From assembly GCA_027596945.1 (NCBI GenBank), contig JADGJH010000664.1:1-15544 (forward strand): a stretch of 15,544 nucleotides of DNA, read 5' to 3'. Both the position numbers and the translations under genes were made by a program. Origin of the DNA: Physocladia obscura (lineage: Eukaryota > Chytridiomycota > Chytridiomycetes > Chytridiales > Chytriomycetaceae). Of the stretch, positions 9,501-15,544 are shown in pieces (within the stretch, counting starts at the first letter, position 1; the number at the start of each line of letters is the position of its first letter). The notes beneath the pieces were generated by a model. It was not told the DNA's origin and did not search any database. It saw nothing but the letters and a program-made list of their open reading frames with translations.

Positions 9501-12500
9501 TCTTTGTTGAAAAAAAAAACAACTTACCGAACAAACCACTATTAAGCTCCGTTCCCAAAAAGTTTTTGACATATTCACGAATAACATCATTCTCGAAAAT
9601 CATCAAGCTTTGCAAATCAGTTATGAATTCAGTAATATTCATTTTCGCAGTCAAGAACAAAATTTGCAAGCTGTCTTCCAGTTTGGCTGTTTCAGTAACA
9701 ATTTCTGCTTCTGCGTTAATTGGAACACCGGATGGTCGTATTACTTCAGTCTTGTCGCAAAAAAAACCAAATGGTTAGACTCCCTTTCACAAACAACAAA
9801 GTAAACAAACCTGTCGGCTTATTTCCACAATGGCTGCATGAATCGGTCCACCCATTGCGCACAAGAATGCAGTGTAATTTTGTCTTTCACTGTCACCACC
9901 ACCACTAGGGATTTTAGTGTCTCCAGAGTTTTTGATTAAGAATGGTCTAAACAGCACTCTCCATCGTGAGTAAATCTCTTCTGCTGCAGATAAACACCCA
10001 GTGGACGGTTTTTCTAGCTTGCTTATCACCTGCAATAGTAAAGTTTTGACGATGGCTGTCATCGTCTTTTCTTCACATATTTATATATTTGCTTACCGTT
10101 CGAACCCTTCTTTGCATCGCACGAGAAGTGGCGACAAGCACAGCACTAGTATTTAGGGTGCACAGCTCGCGATAAACTTCAATATTTTGCACCATTGAAA
10201 TTACCTGCACATTCTTATCAAAAATAGATCCATGACGTACAAGCCCCGAACTACCAGTGACTGCTGGGTCCAAGCGATTCGTGGAGTAAATTTGTGATGC
10301 CAAGTCCATTTCTTCAACCATATGTCCAATACAAGCAATTGCAATCGACACAATCTGAGAAAGACAGTGTGTTTAAAGTTCATCAAAAATTAAATAAGGA
10401 AGCAAACCTCATTCGATGGGGAACATAACAGCACTAGCAGCAACTTTTCCAGTTCAGCAGACGATGCAGCTCGCTCAACAGTCGCAGAACCAGCCCGACA
10501 AAGACTTTCATCATCCTGCCCCTCCGCAACAATGTGCAAAAACTCAGTTCTAGCCTTAAGCAAATCTCTCAACAGCTCAAGCATTCCTTTCAATACCGGC
10601 TCAGGAGTAAATATGTCTGTATTTCCAGATTCTGCTGCTTTCATGGCAATCATCAATGTTGCCATACGTCCCAAAACGGCACTACTCGTCATCCAGAACA
10701 GCTGCATGCTCAGTCGGGTTGGTTTGTTACTTGGAAACCGCCAATTTGCGGAAGAACCATCCCATACGCTGATAAAATCTACGGCAAATACTGCACGCAG
10801 AGTTTCTCCTGCTTTCGCCCGGATGTGCGGTTCCTCGTAGCTTGCATATTCAACAATTGTGTGGAGAATTGAGATTAAGTCTTCTACATTCAGAATTGAA
10901 GTTCCTTGCTATTTTTTTATTAGTCTTCTTTTTTCCTTTTTTTTTTTGGGCAACTCACAATAACAACCAATGATGGACTTTTTGCCCACATTTTTAAAGT
11001 GCCGTATACCAAATCAAAGTGCTCGGCAATAATGCCATTAATTGCTTGAATTCTGATTGCCTTTTCCTTCTTAGCGTTTTGATTCGCGAACAAGCCGGGC
11101 TTTTTTGCCTTCTCATCGGCATGTCCAAAATTTAGACTGGCTTTTGTTCGAACACTTTCTTGAGCCTGCAACAAAAGGTTTCTTCTTTTTAGTGGCCCGA
11201 ACGGAAAACGTAAATGTTAAATTTCCAACCATAAACAAGGCACGAATTGGAGCCGCAAGACTGCTATCAACGCCATTAATGTTATCCTAAATCATCCAGT
11301 TTAAAAATCTGCTATATTAAACAAAAAAAAAGAATTACCTCGAAAACAAGACTATAACAAGCACGAATGAGGATCACTCGATAAGGACCTGGAGTTGACA
11401 AGTTAAAAAATCCGCTAAGTAATTGCCGCAGTGTGTGAAACGGATTCAGTTTCATAATTGCATACAGAGCATCTGCTGGAACTTTATAGTCCAAAGAAAC
11501 ACCGTCAGGAAGTTGAATTGATCCTGAAATTATTGAATTTTTTCCATCGAATTTTGAAAACAGTCTCTCCTGTATAGTTCGCATTTTTTTTAAATTCATT
11601 AAAATTGCAGTTTTTGGTAATATGATTAGAATTCTCAGGTTGGCTAATTTACGTTTGGCTTTGGGTTATATATTACACTCACCCTTATTTCCACATCAAT
11701 TGGTCGTATAATAGCGCGAAAATAATCAGGAGCACTACCACTACCAGGCGTAGCTGGCAACGACGACAGAGGTGACGGTGACGACGACGACGATGATGAC
11801 GATGATGATTTCGAAATAATAGCAAATACATTCAACAGATCAACAAAACAAAAGATTGCGACCTCTGAGTACTTTGAATTCTTGACAGCCTTGCGGACAT
11901 TCTCAAGCCACGTTTCAACTCTCTTTTCTAAGTCGGGGGCGCCGGTTGCTCCAGTTGTTGTTGTGCGAGTTAAAGTGCCTGTGGCGTTAGCGGAAATTGC
12001 GCGTTTGTACGGACTCTGCACTTGTTCTTTGGGAGCACCAAATGTGTTAAGGAGGACAGAGAGAAGGAGGTCCGGGACGAGGACTAATAGTGACATCATT
12101 GCTGGCCAAAATAGGAATCGACGGCGAGAAGTCACATCAGAGAGGCTGAGTATTGTAGCAAAGAAAGCATCAGCGCTTCCTTCGATGCGTTTTTGGTTGT
12201 GATGGATGTCAATAAATTCTTGTGGGTGAGTGTCGATCCAATTAAAGATTGATTTGCGAATACCGATTGCTAATAAGTATTGAGCCCGTTTTGGAATAAA
12301 CTTGAAGCACTGGTGTATTTCTATGAAAAAATTAGTTTCTCTCTCGCAATAATTTTTATTGTCATTTATTTTTTTTAACATCCGTTCGCTCAACACCAAA
12401 ATTTACCAGTCAGCAGAACAGGTAATCTTGACAAATTGAGGTTGAGAAATTCGAGATAACGGAGCTCTGTCAAGTCGAAAATGCCATTATCATTGTAGTT

Positions 12501-13951
12501 GTTGGCATCGCCGATACCAGAGACTGCGGCAGCGGCAGGGTTGACTGACTGATATTGTTGTTGGTGCTGCTGCTGTTGCTGTTGGTTAGAGAAGGATGAG
12601 GATGACGGGGCAGCCGTGAAAGAGTAGATTTTTGAACGTAAACGATTGATGACGAGGGACCAGTTTGAGGCTGAGAGGTAAAATATGATTTTTCCAGCTT
12701 CTTTCTGTAGCTCAAGATAAATTTCTGGAGCGGCGGTGGGGACAACAAACAAGTGGGGGTTTGGCAGGTATAAATTTGGAGAAGCGGCCGTGAAGAAAGC
12801 GTGTTGTTTGGGCTGGATGGGGGAGGTTTGTCTGTCGTCATGAAAGCCCATTGAGCGCAGGAAGTCTGGGTGAGAGATGGTGTCCACGTTGATATCAGCA
12901 GAGGAGGTGACAAGAAGCAAGGAGACAATGTTGAGGAGGTAGTTTGCGAGGGGTTCGTCAAGCGCGGGAGGATCTGAGAGGGGCGGCGATGCGGGAACGC
13001 GGTAATGGCTGTGGCTGCTGCCGGTGGAGTTGTTTGTGGTGGTCAAGGTGGGAGTGCCATCTGTTGCAGTTCCGTTGGTATTTGATACGTTTGCTGCTTC
13101 TGTACCGTTTGTTCCATTTGTGTCCGGTGCACTATTTGCTCCAGTTGTTCCGTTTCCTCCACTGGTTGGGTTGGATTCGTTGGTTGCTGATTGTGTTTGG
13201 GGTGTGTTTGTGTTTGAGGTTGAGCTCGGGTTCTGGTGCGCGGGCGACGCGGTCTCAGGCGCGGAGGTCGGAGTTGGCGTTGTGGTCGGCGTTGGTGTTG
13301 GCGTGGACAACGAGAGGGACATGGAGAGCAACGAAGGGTTGCTGGGCGGGTGCGTGTCGCGGTATAGGCGCCAGTAATACGCCAGGCAGTTTGCCATCAG
13401 TCGCAATACAAACAGCTGCGATTGCAGGGCTAGCGTGTTTGTGTTGGTTGTGTTTGCGTTATTGATTCCTGCATTTCCATTTCCATTCAAATTGAAGTTG
13501 CCGTTGCCGTCTCCTCCATTAGCGTTGCCCATGCCATTGCTATTATTATTGCTGTTGTTTCCGGTACTGTTTCCTGTTTGTGTCTGCATCTGCGCCTCGC
13601 CGACTGACACTACGTCATCTAACTAGAAGCAGCATTTAATCTCCCTCACAACACTCGCTTCCATTTCAAACCAAACTATGGTTAATATAATTTCAAACTT
13701 ACAAAGTGCGCACGTGCTATCGGTGCCGGTACAGCCTCCAGTACGGCCCCGATTGCTCCTAACACATCCCACAGTCGCCAGGGACAAAGCTCAATTAGCG
13801 CTCGTATATTTTTCGTGAACAGCCCGTCTCCTTCAAGCTGCCCCAATGTAGTTCCACTGTTGATTGGCAATCGCGCCGTTAGCATTGTTACTATCGATCG
13901 CAACAGCCGGATGTCTGATGTCAATCCTCCCATTTGCACAGTGGGTGCCAT
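3528..13951 (-). CDS. NF1: Neurofibromin / IRA-type Ras GTPase-activating protein (14 exons)
   Basis: Fourteen exons give 9555 coding nt, about 3184 residues, against roughly 2800 for animal neurofibromin and 3100 for yeast Ira1/Ira2. The protein stimulates GTP hydrolysis on Ras and so damps Ras/cAMP or MAPK signalling at membranes. Order: N-terminal helical region with low-complexity inserts (1-700), HEAT-like repeats, RasGAP domain (about 1541-1861), Sec14 then PH-like module (about 1995-2210), then a long conserved C-terminal helical region (PNDVPGTLLNMAVLNMGS, HLTIEFL, GFSKSNI) and a divergent Asn/Met/Ser-rich tail. Residues 490-570 match the animal N-terminal block (IFNWIDTHPQEF; FWPAMMSLLVLVPDLL). 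The ATG at 13951 has A at -3 and G at +4 and opens exon 1, which joins exon 2 in phase 0. Homology runs nearly end to end and all phases agree, so identity is near certain; exon 5 and the last residues are the least sure. The symbol is by homology; yeast names are IRA1/IRA2. Confidence 0.96.
6621..7289 (-). other. NF1: Sec14 (CRAL-TRIO) plus PH-like module of neurofibromin
   Basis: Residues about 1989-2211. The block VIYFIARRVKQ...LLYHLINVL...FELVVDVTQF...NLGVIYVYRCNSSFARY matches the neurofibromin Sec14 lipid-binding fold (animal PVFYYVARRF...YEIVVDLTH...AVYIYNCNSW). It is followed by a PH-like segment ending near the FSIKYAEKVGGIYGTGS region. In animals this bipartite module binds glycerophospholipids. 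Its presence directly after the RasGAP domain separates this protein from other RasGAPs. Confidence 0.9.
7671..8633 (-). other. NF1: RasGAP catalytic domain of neurofibromin
   Basis: Residues about 1541-1861. The arginine finger is Arg1669 in DLFRQNSMATR (codon at 8247-8249), matching Arg1276 in human LFRGNSLASK. The signature MFLRFINPIIVTP carries Arg1782 (codon 7908-7910), matching human Arg1391. Lys1814 in GLVLATKVIQNLANNLLF (codon 7812-7814) matches human Lys1423. All residues known to be needed for catalysis or stability that I could place are kept, so the domain should be active. Confidence 0.95.
11771..11812 (-). repeat. Poly-Ser codon run in neurofibromin exon 3
   Basis: On the minus strand this is a run of TCA and TCG codons followed by Ser/Pro codons, coding a Ser homopolymer at about residues 658-670. 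It sits in a loop between helices near the exon 3 donor. Synonymous mixing of TCA and TCG suggests either an old microsatellite or selection for a Ser-rich linker. Confidence 0.8.
12550..13585 (-). repeat. NF1: Low-complexity inserts in neurofibromin exon 2
   Basis: Exon 2 codes two long disordered inserts: residues about 95-146 (Asn/Gly/Thr-rich) and about 176-300 (Thr/Pro then Asn/Gly/Thr/Ser-rich). A short Gln/His stretch follows at about 430-446. Between them lie ordered helical pieces (QSQLFVLRLMANCLAYYWRL at about 150-170; EPLANYLLNIVSLLL at about 306-320). The inserts explain part of the extra length over animal neurofibromin. They also create open antisense frames that are not genes. 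Confidence 0.8.
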
Positions 13952-14095
13952 TTTTGGAAAGATTTTTGGGTTTGATTTGCACGTGACTTCTTTTTTTCTA
14001 GTGAAAGGTACGTATTGAACGAAGCGAACAAAGAAAGTTATCGATTATTTGCTTTGAATAAATACCGACTATTAGTAACTATTGGTTGACCATTA
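13952..14095 (-). promoter_or_regulatory. Upstream region of the neurofibromin gene with E-box
   Basis: This 144-bp stretch separates the neurofibromin ATG from the recognisable edge of the BUB2 pseudogene. It holds CACGTGAC at 13980-13987 (palindromic E-box core CACGTG, the site type bound by bHLH factors such as Cbf1/USF) only 29 nt upstream of the ATG. That is close enough to lie in the 5' leader. No clear TATA box was seen. Factor binding is inference. Confidence 0.4.
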
Positions 14096-14252
14096 ATCGT
14101 AATTTCAAGGCAATTTTATTACATAAACTGGCATTTGTAAAGAAAAACCAAAAAAAAAGAAGTGAGCGCAGCATTACACAGCAAATAGAGACAAATAGCG
14201 AGCAAGAGCAATGAGTATAGATCAAAAAATAATATTAATAATAATGACCAAA

Positions 14253-14260
14253 CACGTGAC
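14253..14260 (+). promoter_or_regulatory. Second CACGTGAC octamer
   Basis: An octamer identical to the one at 13980-13987, about 300 nt upstream of the neurofibromin ATG. It falls in the pseudogene at the place where the intact copy reads CACATGGC, so the E-box core was created by point changes after duplication. Whether it is bound is unknown. Confidence 0.25.
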
Positions 14261-14381
14261 GTGCACAGAAATCATTGGGGGTCATTCCCTTAAACTCCTT
14301 CATGCACATGCAAATAGTTTTTTGATTCCGCATATGGAAAATACGAAGCACCTTCACGAAACTGAACCAAATTTGTGTTTT

Positions 14382-14417
14382 GGTGATTAAAAAAATTTTA
14401 TTATTTTTTTAATCACC
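14382..14417. repeat. Perfect 14-bp inverted repeat (hairpin), 8-nt loop
   Basis: The left arm GGTGATTAAAAAAA (14382-14395) and right arm TTTTTTTAATCACC (14404-14417) are exact reverse complements, separated by TTTTATTA. The structure lies where the first intron between visible exons would be in the pseudogene copy. The 44-nt intron of the intact copy has no such symmetry. Confidence 0.85.
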
Positions 14418-14690
14418 TTACACTTCAACATCAACTTTGAAATAATTTGCATTAGCATCAACACTGCACACAATGCTCATGAAAGTTGCAAAAAATTAAA
14501 ATTTTCTATATTCACAACGCGTCGTTGAGGCGGCATAAATGTGCTGAACGTTATCCCGATGGAAACGTGTATGTTGTCGCTTCAAAGTTCTTTTGCATCA
14601 AGTAGGATCTGCTATAGCAAAACACTTGTCTAGAAGTTAGTATTTAGTTTTAATTGTGAGTTTCAGGATTGGTTAGGTGTTTAGTGAAAA

Positions 14691-15010
14691 AAAACTCTTC
14701 AATAACATTTCCCAAAATAAATTATTTCCAATACTGATTGCACATAAAGTTGAAACGTGGTGAATAAATTTAAAAAGTAAAAATCCTTAGCTTGCAAACT
14801 AACAAGATTTTGGCAGCATGTCAACCCCGCAATTAAGGCTATTTTGTATTGGAAAAAAACAATTGCAGACGTTTTCTATTACTATTAATAACTTCCTTTT
14901 TTTTTGCGCGGGGTATGCACTCAAAGAAAATGAAATTTATTTGATTTAATTTGATTCTATCCCAACCTATATGTCCCATCAACGTCATTGTTAAAACCTT
15001 GATTGCAATT
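14691..15010 (-). terminator. 3' region of the BUB2-like gene with AATAAA; no gene seen
   Basis: About 320 bp of AT-rich DNA between the stop of the BUB2-like gene and the pseudogene. On the minus strand AATAAA lies at 14936-14941, about 70 nt past the stop, a likely polyadenylation signal. The segment may also contain the unrecognisable upstream remains of the duplicated copy. The short minus-strand frame at 14839-15027 begins in the last BUB2 exon region out of frame, lacks any motif, and was not called. Confidence 0.6.
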
Positions 15011-15544
15011 TCAAGGCAATTCTTCATTCAACAAACTGTCGCAAGCCATGACATCTATATGAAAAACATGAGAGCAATAAACAAACAAATTTCTTACCAA
15101 ACACATGGCGCACTAGCAAATCATACAACGAATCAGGTATTCCCTCCAACACTTTCATACATATGCCAATAACTTTTTTTGACTCTAGCTTAGGAAAAGT
15201 ACGAAGTACCTTCATCGGACTAAGCAAAAATATTATTATGATACTATTCGTTATAAAAAATACCTTGCACACTTCAAAATTTCAGTTCGCATCAACATCA
15301 ACTGTGCAACAATACACAAAATATTCATGTGGACACCGTAACAAAGTAAAAAATCCCACAAGCGTAGCACTTCGCTGAGAGGCGGCGTGCATGCGCTGAA
15401 CGTCATCACCGATGGAAACGCGTACATTATCGCTTCTAAGTTCTTTTGCATCAAGTATCCATGAAGAATTGGATCTGCTATGGCAAGACACTTGTCTAGG
15501 AGCTAATATTTAATTTTAGTTGTGAGTTTCAGCATTCAGTGAAG
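14996..15544. repeat. Parental unit of a diverged tandem duplication
   Basis: This segment is the better preserved member of a direct repeat whose partner is 14096-14690. The offset is 866 nt at the first visible exon, 850 nt at the second and 906 nt at the third, so the copies differ by indels. The homology reaches the right edge of the window and probably continues past it. Confidence 0.85.
15011..15502 (-). CDS. BUB2: Bub2/Cdc16-type TBC-domain protein, C-terminal part (3 exons, partial)
   Basis: Exons 15264-15502, 15098-15219 and 15011-15054 code the last 134 residues; the 5' part lies beyond the right edge. The visible part is the C-terminal half of a TBC (Rab-GAP-like) domain: DKCLAIADPIL, YAFPSVMTFSACTPPLSEVL, LRLWDFLLCYGVHMNILCIV, then SPMKVLRTFPKLESKKVI and LYDLLVRHVF. 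This run is typical of the Bub2/Cdc16 branch, which with Bfa1/Byr4 restrains the Tem1/Spg1 GTPase at spindle pole bodies and so holds back mitotic exit or septation. The junctions restore a codon exactly at phase 2 (AG|T, Ser of SPMK) and phase 1 (G|AT). Introns are only 44 and 43 nt. The incoming acceptor is TTAG at 15503-15506. The catalytic Arg and Gln fingers of TBC domains lie upstream, outside the window, so activity cannot be judged. Confidence 0.88.

Larger units (their letters stand above)
3528..13951 (-). other. NF1: Exon-intron map of the neurofibromin gene
   Basis: Exons in transcript order: 13703-13951, 12407-13622, 11683-12320, 11339-11569, 11230-11286, 10959-11165, 10408-10908, 10097-10354, 9811-10029, 9528-9750, 6045-9454, 5292-5982, 4222-5236, 3528-4167. 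Introns are 80, 86, 113, 52, 64, 50, 53, 67, 60, 73, 62, 55 and 54 nt. All are GT-AG. Donors are GTAAGT, GTAAAT, GTGAGT, GTAATT, GTTGGA, GTGAGT, GTTTGC, GTAAGC, GTTTGT, GTAAGT, GTAAAG, GTAACT and GTGAGT. Phases carry through and the total divides by three. Intron 5 (GTTGGA donor at 11229) is the weakest call; a GTTCGG donor nearby would leave only a 37-nt intron. Exon 11, at 3410 nt, is by far the longest and carries the RasGAP and Sec14-PH domains uninterrupted. Confidence 0.85.
14096..14690 (-). pseudogene. Decayed tandem copy of the BUB2-like 3' gene end
   Basis: This segment aligns by eye along its length with the intact BUB2-like exons and introns at 15007-15544. In a 49-nt block (14556-14604 against 15409-15457) 44 bases match. 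A 42-nt block spanning the upstream intron border (14625-14666 against 15491-15532) matches at 37. Damage includes a 13-nt deletion just upstream of the first block and a 1-nt deletion that brings an in-frame TAA at 14551-14553. Further lesions are loss of the acceptor AG (TAG to TAA) of the first visible intron, a scrambled LWDF region and a hairpin in the next intron position. The last exon is recognisable through the identical 14-mer at 14101-14114 and 15007-15020. Intron sequence is copied too, so this is a DNA duplication and not a retrocopy. It cannot encode a TBC protein. Confidence 0.88.

Noticed and set aside
10195..10205. GTAATT donor-like site inside neurofibromin exon 8
   Set aside because: The frame stays open and homologous through it, and no acceptor at a sensible distance keeps the phase.
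12944..13465. Plus-strand frame of 173 codons opposite neurofibromin exon 2
   Set aside because: It is antisense to Thr/Pro/Asn repeats, Trp/Leu/Cys-rich without any motif, and the minus strand is a conserved gene.
14096..14690. Repeat-induced point mutation as the cause of the pseudogene
   Set aside because: The mismatches I counted include changes in both directions (C/G to T/A and the reverse) and several indels, so no one-sided C-to-T pattern is evident.
14096..14690. Processed retrocopy
   Set aside because: Intron sequence is retained and no poly(A) tract or target-site duplication marks the ends.
14839..15027. Small minus-strand gene of 62 codons
   Set aside because: It overlaps the BUB2 stop and 3' region in another frame, and has Lys/Asn/Ile-rich composition typical of AT-rich noncoding DNA.
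1..15544. CRISPR arrays, prokaryotic operons, tRNA or rRNA genes, transposase or reverse transcriptase genes
   Set aside because: None of their repeats, folds or protein motifs were seen on either strand.

Overview
The window is nuclear DNA from a eukaryote with many short spliceosomal introns (43-179 nt). The gene set (a full-length neurofibromin/IRA-type RasGAP, a Bub2/Cdc16-type TBC protein, a TLCD4-type membrane protein) and the compact gene spacing fit an early-diverging fungus. A chytrid is my best guess, but that is inference and not proven by any marker here. No prokaryotic, viral, CRISPR, rRNA or tRNA feature was seen.

Layout, left to right. (1) 76-1893, minus: a single-exon gene for a 605-residue Gln/Pro/Ser-rich protein with one C-terminal SAM domain. 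(2) 1894-1930: only 37 bp separate its start codon from that of the divergent gene on the plus strand. (3) 1931-3345, plus: a two-exon gene for a 411-residue TLC-domain membrane protein, like TLCD4/TMEM56, with a long charged loop and a C-terminal dilysine signal. (4) 3346-3527: a short convergent intergenic region. (5) 3528-13951, minus: a 14-exon gene filling two thirds of the window. I reconstructed every splice junction with consistent phase; it encodes about 3184 residues with HEAT-like helical repeats, a RasGAP domain with its arginine finger, a Sec14-PH module and a long conserved C-terminal region. It is a neurofibromin (NF1/IRA1/IRA2) homologue. (6) 13952-15544: the 3' end of a BUB2/cdc16 homologue on the minus strand (three exons visible, the rest lies past the right edge). 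Between it and the neurofibromin gene sits a decayed tandem copy of the same 3' end, complete with its introns.

Functionally the two best-identified genes are both GTPase-activating proteins. Neurofibromin switches off Ras. Bub2 proteins act with a Bfa1/Byr4 partner on a Tem1/Spg1-type GTPase at the spindle pole. They lie head to tail on the same strand, and the dead BUB2 copy occupies what would be the upstream region of the neurofibromin gene. No operon-like logic is implied. The most unusual structure is this local duplication and its remains, including a perfect 14-bp hairpin in the pseudogene and a CACGTGAC octamer that seems to have arisen by mutation inside it.
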